Of a DNA stretch of 64,000 nt, positions 45,899 to 56,999 are shown piece after piece. A program made the position numbers and the translations under genes. Source of the stretch: Anomaloglossus baeobatrachus. Lineage: Eukaryota > Chordata > Amphibia > Anura > Aromobatidae. The DNA is taken from assembly GCF_048569485.1 (NCBI RefSeq), contig NC_134356.1, positions 532,840,556-532,904,555 of the forward strand. The letters run 5' to 3'. How positions within the stretch are numbered: the stretch's first letter is position 1; each line of letters begins with the position of its first letter. Below the pieces are notes generated by a model. The model ran no database searches, had not been told where the DNA came from, and saw only the letters and a list, made by a program, of their open reading frames with translations.

Positions 45899-46622
45899 AA
45901 CTTTATTTTGGCTCGCGGTGGCCGAACGTTCAGCTGAGCGCCCGGCCGTCGGCAAGCGACAGCGCTCAGCTGAATGACCGGCCACCAGCATGCCCGGCCG
46001 CCGGCAAGTCACAGCGCTCAGCTGAGCGCCCGCCCGCCGGCATGCCCGGGCGCCGGCAAGTGACAGCGATCAGCTGATCACCCGGCGGCCGGCTGCAGGG
46101 AGCGATCAGCTGATCACCCGGCGGCCGGGAGCGATCAGCTGATCACCCGGCAGCCGGCTGCAGGGAGCGATCAGCTGATCACCCGGCGGCCGGCTGCAGG
46201 GAGCGATCAGCTGATCACCCGGCGGCCGGCTGCAGGGAGCGATCAGCTGATCACCCGGCGGCCGGCTGCAGGGAGCGATCAGCTGATCACCCGGCGGCCG
46301 GGAGCGATCAGCTGATCACCCGGCAGCCGGGAGCGATCAGCTGATCACCCGGCGGCCGGGAGCGATCAGCTGATCACCCGGCGGCCGGCTACTGGGAGCA
46401 ATCAGCTGATCACCCAGCGGCCGGCTGCAGGGAACGATCAGCTGATCGTTCACTATAGTCTGCCGCTGGTAAAACCGGGAAAAAAAAAAAAAAAATCAAA
46501 ACGAATTGCGTTGTTTTGCAGCATCCGTTGCATCCGTTGTGTCACTATATGCAACACATCCGTTGCATCCGTTACACAACGCAATGCAACGGATACCGTT
46601 CAACGCAAGTGTGAAAGTAGCC
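45626..46622. mobile_element. Harbinger-like MITE with internal minisatellite
   Basis: Left GGGTACTTTCACACTTGCGT and right ACGCAAGTGTGAAAGTAGCC, flanked by TTA (45623-45625, 46623-46625). Inner arms carry TCCGTTGCATCCG-type palindromes. A 30-base T run (about 45862-45891) and an A run (about 46480-46495) bracket a GC-rich tandem array. Confidence 0.8.
46055..46440. repeat. GC-rich minisatellite built on GATCAGCTGATC palindrome
   Basis: Units of about 36 bp (GCAGGGAGCGATCAGCTGAT then CACCCGGCGGCCGGCT) alternate with a 24-bp short form lacking GGCTGCAG. More than ten copies. The 12-bp palindrome GATCAGCTGATC is kept in nearly every unit. Confidence 0.85.
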
Positions 46623-46877
46623 TTATACAAGCTGTACCCTGACTATTTTACAGTGTATCAAAGTTTCATATTTTCAGTGTTGTCCCATGAAGAGATATAA
46701 AATACTGTATTTGCAATAATAATATGAGGGATGTACTCACTTTTGTGTTATACTGTATACTCACCTCCTCTTTCCCCTGCAGATAGAGTGCAAACACTCT
46801 GCCTGTCTTCCCTTTTTTTTTTTTAAACTAGCAGTTATCATGTTAATGCTGCACCCAATCAGTGGCTGCAGCAGTTA

Positions 46878-47946
46878 AGGTCCAGTCACACTAAACAACT
46901 TACCAGCGATCCCAACAACGATAGGGATCGCTGGTAAGTTGCTAGGAGGTTGCTGGTGAGATGTCACACTGCGACGCTCCAGCGATCCCACCAGCAACCT
47001 GACCTGTCAGGGATCGCTGGAGCGTCGCTACACGAGTTGCTGGTGAGCTCACCAGCAACCAGTGACCAGCCCCCAGCGCCGCGTGGAAGATGCTGCGCTT
47101 GGTAACTAAGGTAAATATCGGGTAACCAACCCGATATTTACCTTGGTTACCAGCTCACGCAGCTACACGTGCAGAGAGCAGGGAGCAGCGCACACTGAGC
47201 GCTGGCTCCCTGCTCTCCTAGTACAGCACACATCGGGTTAATTACCCGATGTGTGCTGCAGCTAAATGTGCACAGAGCAGGGAGCAGCGCGCACCGCTTA
47301 GCGCTGGCTCCCTGCTCTCCTAGCTACAGTACACATGGGGTTAATTACCCGATGTGTGCTGCAGCTAAATGTGCACAGAGCAGGGAGCAGCGCACACCGC
47401 TTAGCGCTGGCTCCCTACTCTCCTAGCTACAGCACACATGGGGTTAATTACCCGATGTGTGCTGCAGCTACATGTGCACAGAGCAGGGAGCAGCGCACAC
47501 TGAGCGCTGGCTCCTTGCTCTCCTAGTTACAGCACACATCGGGTTAATTAACCCGATGTGTCCTGCAGCTACATGTGCACAGAGCAGGAGCCGGCACTGA
47601 CAGTGAGAGTGGCGGAGGATGGTAACAAAGGTAAATATCGGGTAACCAAGGACAGGGCTTCTTGGTTACCCGATGTTTACCGTGGTTACCAGCCTCCGCA
47701 GAAGCCGGCTCCTGCTGCCTGCACATTTAGTTGTTGCTGTCTCGCTGTCACACACAGCGATCTGTGCTTCACAGCGGGACAGCAACAACTAAAAAATGGC
47801 CCAGGACATTCAGCAACAACCAACGACCTCACAGCAGGGGCCAGGTTGTTGCTGGATGTCACACACAGCAACATCGCTAGCAACGTCACAAAAGTTGTTC
47901 GTTAGCAGCGATGTTGCTAGCGATGTTGCTTAGTGTGACGGGGCCT
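46878..47946. mobile_element. Harbinger-type MITE family B (complete)
   Basis: Left AGGTCCAGTCACACTAAACA and right TGCTTAGTGTGACGGGGCCT, flanked by TTA (46875-46877, 47947-47949). 1069 bp with an internal 103-bp tandem repeat. No transposase. Confidence 0.85.
47160..47580. repeat. 103-bp tandem repeat within MITE family B
   Basis: GTGTGCTGCAGCTA recurs at 47251, 47354 and 47457, then GTGTCCTGCAGCTA at 47558: spacing 103, 103, 101. Each unit holds an ACATCGGGTTAATT/ACCCGATGTG near-palindrome. Confidence 0.85.
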
Positions 47947-47949
47947 TTA

Positions 47950-48252
47950 GGTACTATACTACTGGCTCCCCACTGAGAGATGGGAGCTATTATGCCAGTG
48001 TCATGTGATCACCGTTGCCACAACTGCTCAAAACAGGCCGGAAGGACAGCTGGAACATTGGTGGGGAAAAGAAGAGGTGGTTATGTTTTCATCCTTCTTA
48101 AATAACATTAGTCACAGTTTAAATTAAATGAATAAATAAAAGTCGGATAGCTACAAATATTGGTCACAAAAGTGAAAATATGCTTAAAAACATATATATT
48201 TATGGCCACCAGAGAGCTCACATTCATTTTTCTATACTATATAGGTAATACT
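47950..48252. other. No gene recognised
   Basis: Unassigned short stretch between MITEs. Confidence 0.4.
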
Positions 48253-48416
48253 TAAAGGGGTTTTCCGGTCTTAATCCACAAGTCTGCAGTCACTCTCTGC
48301 ATCACTCTATGTGACTGCAGACTTATGAACCTGCACATTGCACAGACTGTGCACTTGGAAGGATTCGTCAGAGTCAGGACCAGTGGTCACATGGCTGCGA
48401 GTAAGTTATATGTTGA

Positions 48417-49568
48417 GGTAAATAGCTACTGGGTAATAATCCACTGGAGTATGAACGACAAATAGCAAAGTGAATAGCAAAAAATTACGCCTAAAAAATA
48501 ATTTTATTGTGAACAAAATAATAAAAAGGTCAGAAAGGACCTAGTTTAAAATTGGACAAAGCCAAAAACGAACATAGGACAGAGCCAGAAACTAATTTAA
48601 ATGATCCCCATTAGGATCAGCTGGCTACTAATAAGACACCCTATCATACAGATGTGAAGGATGTGTCATTTGTTAATTTATCACAAATAGGTGCTGCTAT
48701 TATAGATGAAAAATAGGAAAGGAACGGTCTTACCCCATCTGCCGTATACCTATTTCCCTGGTTAAAGTATGGACACCTAATGCTGGATGGTTTACAGTTA
48801 CCGCAGGCAGGATAACCTGGTCCTCGGACCTCTGACTCAGGATCCCCAAAGGTAAATAAACATGTGTCCAGCGGTGTAAAAAAGCTTCTCCCAACGCGTT
48901 ATCTACTCATATCATCAGGGGAGATGTCCGGTCAACAAATGACCCATACAATATAGCATAGCATAGCATCGTATCAATTTATTCCATCAGGAATACACGA
49001 GTCCTGGGCAGCGTGCACGCTGCCCAGGACTCGTGTATTCCTGATGGAATAAATTGATACGATGCTATGCTATGCTATATTGTATGGGTCATTTGTTGAC
49101 CGGACATCTCCCCTGATGATATGAGTAGATAACGCGTTGGGAGAAGCTTTTTTACACCGCTGGACACATGTTTATTTACCTTTGGGGATCCTGAGTCAGA
49201 GGTCCGAGGACCAGGTTATCCTGCCTGCGGTAACTGTAAACCATCCAGCATTAGGTGTCCATACTTTAACCAGGGAAATAGGTATACGGCAGATGGGGTA
49301 AGACCGTTCCTTTCCTATTTTTCATCTATAATAGCAGCACCTATTTGTGATAAATTAACAAATGACACATCCTTCACATCTGTATGATAGGGTGTCTTAT
49401 TAGTAGCCAGCTGATCCTAATGGGGATCATTTAAATTAGTTTCTGGCTCTGTCCTATGTTCGTTTTTGGCTTTGTCCAATTTTAAACTAGGTCCTTTCTG
49501 ACCTTTTTATTATTTTGTTCACAATAAAATTATTTTTTAGGCGTAATTTTTTGCTATTCACTTTGCTA
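48417..49568. mobile_element. Spacerless 1.1-kb palindromic element, Penelope-type insertion
   Basis: 48463-49015 and 49016-49568 are exact inverted copies by eye, with the centre GCGTG|CACGC and no spacer. The whole is flanked by TAAGTTATATGTTGA at 48402-48416 and 49569-49583 (15 bp, identical), the same duplication length as the Penelope-like element at 11221-13630. A 46-bp single-copy segment (48417-48462) lies on the left. Each arm has the CTGATGA...AACGCG block of Penelope pseudo-LTRs. No open frame of note. Either a non-autonomous Penelope derivative (two pseudo-LTRs in inverted orientation) or a template-switch product. Confidence 0.7.
49116..49147 (+). ncRNA. Degenerate hammerhead-like core (right arm; mirrored in left arm)
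   Basis: CCCTGATGATATGAGTAGAT is followed by AACGCGTTGGG. The CUGAUGA box is intact, but the GAAAC box reads GATAAC and stem II is weak. The mirrored copy lies at about 48884-48915 on the minus strand. Confidence 0.35.
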
Positions 49569-49779
49569 TAAGTTATATGTTGACTAGATGGGCGCAGCCT
49601 TGCTTAACGCAAGTGTGAGGTCACTGCTCTCTAGTTGGGTTCTAGAAGAGAGTCTACATGTTGGAAAATCTTTACAGTGCACAGTGTGCACGATGTGAGG
49701 ATTCACAAATCTTCAATCATATAGAGAGACACATAGAGTGACTGCAGACTTATGAATTTAGTCCGGATAACCCCTTTAA

Positions 49780-51430
49780 ATTTCACTTGGAGATGTTGGC
49801 TTGATACCGTAGTATTAAGAAGTGACGGTGCACAATATGACAAAATAAAAGAAATCCTTTCAAATATTCACACCAAACACATTCCCTTATTTACTGTGGT
49901 CACATCTCGTTCTCATAGGCCTTTGTAATACCTGACCATGTATTTTCTAACATGAACATTTTTGGAATTTTTCCAGAATGTTCTAAATAATTGCCCCTTC
50001 CTGACATTGACCACATTACCTTATGTTGTGTCATCACGTTGTGCTGTAGGATGGATCTGTTATTGATTAGCTTGTGTATAACGTCTCCTTCTGGGAATTT
50101 ACCAGTGACCTGTTCCCTGCCTGTTCATGACCTGCCATGTTAATTATATTCTGTGGCCACCTACAGGGCTCTGCCTCATTACACAGACACAATACAGGAA
50201 GAAATGTGGCCAAAATGCTGCAAATTGCCTTGTAAACCCTTAGAACTAGCAACACAATCTCCTGGCTGATCCCTAAATTGTGCAACAAGAACTAAGTGAT
50301 TGGGCTGCGTAACACACAGCTTCAGTTATGAGCTGAAGATGGAAGAAAGTATTTTTTGTGTTGGATATTTTACATTTTTAGAGTCTTGAGAATGCCAAAC
50401 CTTCTCAATAGCTGTCAACCGGAAGCAATTCCTTCAAAGTGCTACATACACATGCACGCTCAGCTCAGAGAGTGTGCATGTGTTCTCAGTGGGGAGAAGT
50501 GAGTCACTATTAGACTCCTCTGATAACAGCCTGTCTCTCTTGAGAACAAAGGATCAGTTATGTTGAAATTTCATACGCTGATGTTTTGGCGCTGAAACCT
50601 GCTTTAGAGTGAAGATTATAGTGTCGCATCTTAGAGAGGTGCTGGTGGTGCATGCCCCCGGTGTTGGGTTCGGTGGGGTGTATATAAGCTCCTCTCATCT
50701 AAAGACCAAGGTAATATTCTGCCATGATTTAATGATTTATGTGGAATAGCCTTCTACATGGGTTTCTTTTTTTAACAATGGGGGGGTTCACCTGACCATT
50801 ATTTGAATAAATTCATACAACATGCATCTTATATAGCATGACAATTCTTCCGCTCTGATATATATGTCTGTACAGATAAAATCAACAACTCTTGTATGAA
50901 TGAGCCACGTATACTTATTATAATACTAGTATAGGGTCTGCTGATGAGGGGCATCCACATTTAGCTGTATGTAACTGCTTATACACAGTGAGATTACTCC
51001 TATATGACCTCAGCATCTCCACAGTTGGGATATCCCTCTTGAGGGTATTTCATCATTTGATAAGCAGAAAATCTATCTACCCATAGGTAGTAAAACCCTC
51101 AGTGTGACCATCATATTAGGACTTATCACACCCTGTATGTCTCGCTGTAAGTGAAAGATCATCATTGATTACTTCTTACATATAAGGTTCAGCAGGCTTG
51201 GTGAATTACCTTGCGAGCGCCCAAACGTTGGCTTTGCACAACACACTTCCATTGTATATAGACAGACCATACAGTTTCCCATGATTTATTTAACAAACTA
51301 CCCATATTTTATCATAAAGATTCATAGGCTCGGAAAAATGAGCAGGAGCAAACCGCTCCTTGTCTCCCTCCTTGGCCCTCATCTACACAGGGAACCCTTC
51401 ACAATCAATCATCTTGCTGCTTATTGCTGT
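49780..51430. other. No gene recognised
   Basis: Unassigned sequence; open frames are short and featureless. No CRAL-TRIO exon was found. Confidence 0.4.
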
Positions 51431-51666
51431 TGCTTAAAGGAGTTATCCAGGATGGATGTTGATAGTCTATCTGACATCCAACGACATCATCAATAAGCTG
51501 TAACTATGCCTTGTGTTGGTTGGAAATTTGTATTTTTCGGAGCTGGAACACCAAAGCACTGTACACTATTTAATAGCCCTTCTCAGGTACTAGGGTTTGG
51601 CTCCCGGTGAAGTGTTTAGGAGCTGCGTAGCAATACCCAGGAACGGCCACTACAGTGTACGAACTG

Positions 51667-51845
51667 CAATCTATGAAGATAACGATTCCAGCACTCACCA
51701 AAATAAGGAAGTACGGTAGCTTAAACATAACTTTTAATAGATCATGAATGATTAAAATGAGAAAAGTGCACCCAATATAGAAAATTCTGCAGTTTTATAC
51801 ATTTTGGGTCACTTTGTATCCTTATTCATAACTAATGCTCAGTAG
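51667..51845. repeat. Left member of a distant inverted repeat pair
   Basis: CAATCTATGAAGATAACG..., ACCAAAATAAG..., TAATAGATCATGA... and GCAGTTTTA...CATTTTGG... reappear in complement at 55925-56100, about 4.1 kb away. Moderately diverged. Confidence 0.65.
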
Positions 51846-51850
51846 ACTAA

Positions 51851-52399
51851 AGCCCGCTTTACACGCTGCAATGTACCTTACAATGTGTCGGCGGGGTCAC
51901 ATCGTAAGTGACGCACATCCGGCATTGTAAGTTACATTGCAGTGTGTGACAGGTACGTGCGATTGCGATTGAACGTTAAAATGTTCATCGCATACACATC
52001 GTACCTTTCTCTAGAATTGCACGTGTGGTTGTTCAATGTTCCCGAGGCAGCACACATCACAGTGTGTGACACCCCGGGAACATTGAACAGAACTTACCTG
52101 CCTCCCGCGGCTGCCGCCGATAATGCGGAAGGAAGGAGGTGGGCGGGATGTTTACATCCCGCTCAGCTCCGCCCCTCCGCTTCTATTGGCCGCTGTCGCT
52201 GTGACGTCGAATGTCCCTACCATTCCAGGAAGTGGACGTTCGCCGCCCACATCGAGGTCGTATGGACAGGTAAGTACGTGTGACGGGGTTTAATCGTTTG
52301 TGCGGCACGTTCAACAAATTGAACGTGCCGCACATACGATGGGGGCGTTGCAAATCGCATACGGTATCGTATGCGAAATTGCAACGTGTAAAGCAGGCT
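51851..52399. mobile_element. Harbinger-type MITE family A variant
   Basis: Left AGCCCGCTTTACACGCTGCA and right TTGCAACGTGTAAAGCAGGCT. The flanks are ambiguous: TAA at left and TTA at right, but an 8-bp TAGACTAA is also repeated at 51843-51850 and 52401-52408. The body shares CACATCCGGC and TCTATTGGCCGC blocks with other family A copies. Confidence 0.7.
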
Positions 52400-52408
52400 T
52401 TAGACTAA

Positions 52409-52867
52409 GATTTAAGAGGAATAGAATGAAATACGTTACATGTCATTTAATTAGGGAGAATCATGAACAGATATCATTGTAGAGGGTAAATTATACATGT
52501 GATACATAAATCTATATAAGATAAACCTGTTCTATAGTTTAGTCGCCCCATGTGCTGGTATCTAGTTTTGGAATCCAGAAAGGTTTCCATGACATAAACT
52601 TGGTGATCCAATCTCTACCCCTTCATTATCCACACACTTTCATTGCCACATATTTTTAGGAAACTCACGTCATCTCTGTGTATGTTAATTCTCCATATAA
52701 AATGTTTCTTTTCATCACTAATAGTTGAAGAAGACGTTGATTGTAAAGCTGCTGCTATATGTTCCACTTCTGTGACTTGCGGGAAGTGCATCTCACATCA
52801 ATAAGACTTCAGGCCACACATTCGATTACATAGAGTACATAAGTGATGTTACAATTACTGAAAAACA
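52409..52867. other. No gene recognised
   Basis: Includes a short cysteine-bearing frame near 52724-52804 with an upstream CTAATAG, but no family match. Confidence 0.35.
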
Positions 52868-53159
52868 GTATTGGACAATAGCGTACCACTAATGGTGGCA
52901 GAGCATGTGGTTACTATGGGGCCTATGAGTCAGGGGGCCCAGTGCTGGACCCTCATCGCACTTTCAACTGTTGAAAGCAATACAGGGTTTGATTATGTCA
53001 CTACTGCATGCCTGTTGTGACGAAATGTGCAGAGCTGCAGAACACTTGCCACTGCAGAGACCAGTGCAGTGGGAGAAAGAGGAGAGGTGAGTATGTTTTT
53101 TTTTGTTTGTTTGTTTTTTTTTAAATCAGTGAGTATATTGGTGGAGGACTATGGGGGTG

Positions 53160-54395
53160 TGTGACGCCCTGGCAAAACCAGGTAGTCACACATGACTGTA
53201 CCCCCCACCAAGGGTACAGGAATTGCCTCTTTCTTGGGAATTAACACCACATATCTCACACATAGGACCATCAGCCACAAATCCTAGTCGCCCCCATGGC
53301 AGCCAGGACACACTAGTGGGCGGCACCAGGCGGATGGGAATGCCCACCTAGGGGTCTTGAGGTGACAAGGGGCGGGAATGAGTTAGTTAGAGTTTGAGTT
53401 CAGTTTCAGTAGAGTTTGAGTTTGAGATTGGAGTTGGAGAAGCAGTCGGTGACAGGAGCTGAAGTGCAGTGTGGTCAGGGTTGGAGCCCTTGGACCATGG
53501 GAGGACCGACTAGGTGGCAGACGGCATTGTAGGGCCACAGGCAACGGAGATCCGGTCACGGGAGAACTGAAGTGGACCGGGGCAGGGTTGGAGCCCGCTG
53601 GTACTGACGACAGGAATCCAGTCCGGAGGTCGTGCACAGGCGGGGTACCTGGACCCTAGGACGAGGCAAGCTTCAAGCCCCTTGTTAATTGACCAGCGGG
53701 ACAAGGTACCAGGCCTTGTTCAAGAGAAGAGAAGCCCAGATAGAGCAGACCGGCAGCCCAACGCCGGGTATAGGGTGTCCGCCAAGAACCCATTGAGATC
53801 CCACGGGTCAGTGTTTGCAGGCAACGGCTCCCTCTGCGTACAAAGCTGCAGGGGAGCGGATTTCTCCCGTTCCAAGCGGGTTTAATCAACACACAGCAAG
53901 ACACAAGTGCAGGAGGAAGGGCCCCTACCTTACCAACCCGTGTGCTGGACCAGCACACCCCTCCAGAGGCAACCGGCATCTGGCCTTGGTTTACAATACG
54001 GACTCTGTGTGAATTCTTCCTAAGTGTGAGTACACCGGTGTCATCCGGTCCAACCTGCCAACGGCGCCCCAGCACTGCTCCCAAACTACATATGGGCCCC
54101 AGGACTACATTTCCTCTACCCGTGGAGGGGGTACCACCTTGCTGCCCCTACACCATCTGTCCCGGACGCCGGCCCTGAGAGGCAGCGGCAGTGCCACCAT
54201 CCCATCACCGCAACCCACGGGTGGCGTCACAGACAATCTCCCCTGTAAATACCCCCCTCTTTCACTGTGTGCGTGGACGGGCGGTTGCACGAGCCCCGGG
54301 TCCGGTCACCACTCGAGCCCCAGACACGATCCCGGACCCCAGTGTCACTCGAGCAGCCCCGGTTGCTGCAGCGGAGGCGGCACCCGTCCGCGTCA
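53160..54395 (+). mobile_element. LTR-like repeat (TGTGACGCC family) inside a minisatellite
   Basis: Begins TGTGACGCCCTGGCAAAACC and ends CACCCGTCCGCGTCA, flanked by GGTG (53156-53159, 54396-54399). Related to 42180-43335 and, more distantly, to 1-951. Non-coding; GC-rich open frames are incidental. Fossil, probably a solo LTR. Confidence 0.7.
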
Positions 54396-55020
54396 GGTGC
54401 ATTATAATATATGGAGGTCTATGAGGTGCATTATACTGTTTGGAGGACAATGGAGGTACTCTATAATATATGGAGGACTATGGATGATGCATTATAATAG
54501 AAGACTATAGGAGGTACATTATACTATATGGAAGACTATGGGGGGGTGTATTATACTATATGGATGAGTATGGGGTGCATTATACTATATGGAAGACAAT
54601 GGTGGGCCCATTATTATGGGTTACATTATTATGGAAAACAATATTACACTATATGAAAGACTATGGGGGTGTATAATATTATATGGAGGACTATGTGGGG
54701 GCCATTATAATATTTGAAGGACTATGAGGGAGCCTTTATACTTTATGTAGGGCTATGTAAGGGCTGTGTTGGGAGCTATTATACAGTGTGAAGAGGTGTG
54801 CGAGTCTCTTGGCCCATTATTCTACATGGATGGCTGTGTGGGGGACCAGTTGGGGATCATACTGTGCTGGAGTCACCATACTTTGGTGGGTGTTGGGATA
54901 GTTGAGGGGGGTACAATAGGGTCATCATACTGTGCATTTGGAGGGTACTATGGAGGAATTCACTGTGGGGGTATCATATAGTGTTTGTGGCGCACTTTGG
55001 TTGGCATCATACTTTATGGG
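54396..55020. repeat. Degenerate minisatellite of the hAT-like element
   Basis: Units of about 35-40 bp on the pattern TATATGGAGGACTATG then GGGTGCATTATAC. Units become degenerate after about 54760. One partial unit lies left of the LTR insertion (53135-53159). Confidence 0.75.
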
Positions 55021-55317
55021 TACAATGAAAGGAGAATCTAGGGCCTTCAATAGGAGGAAAATTACTGTGTAAGGGGTGTAAAGTTGTGAGATATGTTCTT
55101 ATGTGACCCAGCTGAATATTAATTAATGGGAGGTCCCAATTAGAACTTCTGCTATGGGGCCTCATGATTTCTATGTGCACCCCTGGTATTGAGATAGTGT
55201 ACTGTGTATGTATGTATCTATAATCTTTGCATTGTAAAATTTTGGGGGACATTACACACTTAGCATACGTTAGACAGTTAAATGTATACCCTCTAACCAT
55301 ATCATCAAGTATTTTAA

Positions 55318-55560
55318 AGCAGCTGTCCGGTCATTAGCTACAAATCTGCAGTCACTCTATGTGACTGAAGACTTGTGAATCCTCACATCATGTGCAGTGT
55401 GAAGATTCTCCACTGCCGGGAGCGGAGGGCACGTGACCACAAGTATGTGATTTGTATAGATGCGATCACATGCTTACTAGACTGTATTCAGCCTCGCTCA
55501 ATGCAAGTTTATTGAATGAGACTAGATTCAGTCTAGTCTGAATGTGACCAGAAGTATGAA
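55318..55560. repeat. Partial relative of the 48253-49779 MITE
   Basis: GCTGTCCGGTCATTAGCTAC and AATCTGCAGTCACTCTATGT match one end of that MITE. The opposite end is not identifiable. Confidence 0.5.
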
Positions 55561-55924
55561 AATCATATGGAAAACTGTATGTCTTAGAGTATATTGGCTG
55601 GTAAATTCAGTACATCCATAGTCATCAAAGATGTAGCTGGAATTGTGCTGATTTTGTAGCTGGATATAGTCTTTTGGATCTTGATTTCTTGGTTTGCAGG
55701 CTTCTTTCATGAGAAGCTTCATGAATTATATAAGTAGATACCCGCATGCCTAGTGGATTACACGATAGGTCAAATTTAATGTATCATTATGATCTTGTAT
55801 AGTTTTATGAAACAAATATTTTTTACTCTCTACAATGACATCTGTTTATGATTCTCCCAACTGATACAACGTGTAGGAAAGTACATATTTAGACGCACCC
55901 TCTCTTTGTACTTACATGTTCGTC

Positions 55925-56100
55925 TCAGTCCAAGGAGCAGTAACAATGAGTAAGAATCCATAAGTGATCCAAAATGCGTAAAACTGCGGGATTTTTTAAT
56001 TGGTACACTTTTATCATCTTTATCATGATCTATTGAAACTTATTTTTTAACTACTTGCTTATTTTGGTCACTGCTGGAACCGTTATCTTCATAGATTGAC
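55925..56100. repeat. Right member of a distant inverted repeat pair
   Basis: Complement of 51667-51845, including ATCCAAAATGCGTAAAACTG and TGATCTATTGAAACTTATTT. Between the members lie a MITE and the hAT-like element. Confidence 0.65.
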
Positions 56101-56999
56101 ATTCATTTTCCTGAGACCTGGCTCAGTGCTTTTTTATGTCCTGTGCACCACGCCTGACAATAACTTATCCTAGCACAGAATTCAATCGTTATTATATATG
56201 CCTAGGACAGTGAGCTGTTTCCATATATTTTTTGCTTTCTCCATATATTTTTGCCCCCAGACCAAAATCCCAGGAGTAGTACTGGTGTGACCCTCCCTCG
56301 TTAAGGCCTCTTCATTGCCTAGCCCACGTGGTATCCAGACAAATCTCCACCTATTTCATCCAAGACAAATGTGTGACTCATTGCTGTTGAGGACAGACAA
56401 CATTACAGCCTCCATTGCCATTTTGTTCTGCACCATAATAGCTTTTGAGAGCAGTGGCGTGAGGCCAATGGAACATCTGTAGCTGGGCATCTAGCATGGG
56501 GTGGCATAATGCTTGTTAGTTGGACCTCTGGTCTTCATTCCAGATATGCTAACAACTCTGCATTGTATTGCTTTGGTCATAGAACCAGTGGTACGCCCAT
56601 GTCTCTAAAGTCTCCCAAAAGCTATTTTTTCAATACAACGCCAGGCCGCATAATGCTTCTGCTACTGTGATCAGCCTGCCTGGTAATGCCATAACCATCA
56701 AAACATCTTGGTCTTTGTAAAACTAGTTGAAGGGGTATTCTCATGTTAGATATTTATAGCATACTGTATCTACAGAAAATGCCGAGCATATCTCTTGGCT
56801 GCTGTGAATGCAAAGGTAATCATACCCAGGTTTCTCCTTTATTTTTATAAGGTGTCCCTGAATCAGGTAGATATGCTAGAAATGTCTAAAATTGGAACTC
56901 CTCTTTATTCTAAGCACTAGAAATAGGCCTGATGCTATCGCATCGGGAGTGCAGTGAAAAAAACATTTGTCTATGCTTAGTGGTGCTGACAGGAGCAGT
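56101..56999. other. No gene recognised
   Basis: Unassigned sequence leading into the G-rich array. Confidence 0.4.

Larger units (their letters stand above)
44225..46756. mobile_element. Tc1-like element remnant hosting an L2-like LINE and a MITE
   Basis: The ends ATGAGTACACCCCTCACATT and GGATGTACTCACTTTTGTG are those of a common Tc1-like family. Both long subterminal regions are present (AACAAAAGTGAGTACACCCC and AGTGTTGTCCCATGAAGAGA), but the transposase is gone. An L2-like LINE (44653-45594) and a Harbinger-like MITE (45626-46622) lie within. Confidence 0.65.
48253..49779. mobile_element. MITE (TTAAAGGGGTTTTCCGG ends) split by a palindromic insertion
   Basis: Left TTAAAGGGGTTTTCCGGTCT plus AAGTCTGCAGTCACTC, and right GACTGCAGACTTATGAA plus AGTCCGGATAACCCCTTTAA, are inverted partners. 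The insertion at 48417-49568 lies in the middle. Without it the MITE is about 360 bp. A partial relative lies at 55318-55560. Confidence 0.75.
52876..55185. mobile_element. hAT-like non-autonomous element with minisatellite and LTR insertion
   Basis: Left CAATAGCGTACCACTAATGG (a variant of the CAGTGGCGTAAC ends) and right ATGTGCACCCCTG are inverted partners. The 8-bp flanks GTATTGGA (52868-52875) and GTATTGAG (55186-55193) share six bases. The interior holds a TATGGAGGACTATG-type array and an LTR-like repeat. Confidence 0.6.

Noticed and set aside
52724-52804. Short cysteine-containing frame (CKAAAICSTSVTCGKC) after a possible acceptor
   Set aside because: Only about 25 residues, no recognisable domain and no partner exon nearby.
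55528-55722. 64-codon minus-strand frame MKLLMKEACKPRNQDPKDY, considered as an exon of a neighbouring gene
   Set aside because: No resemblance to ABHD2, FANCI or other genes expected near RLBP1, and no good splice sites.
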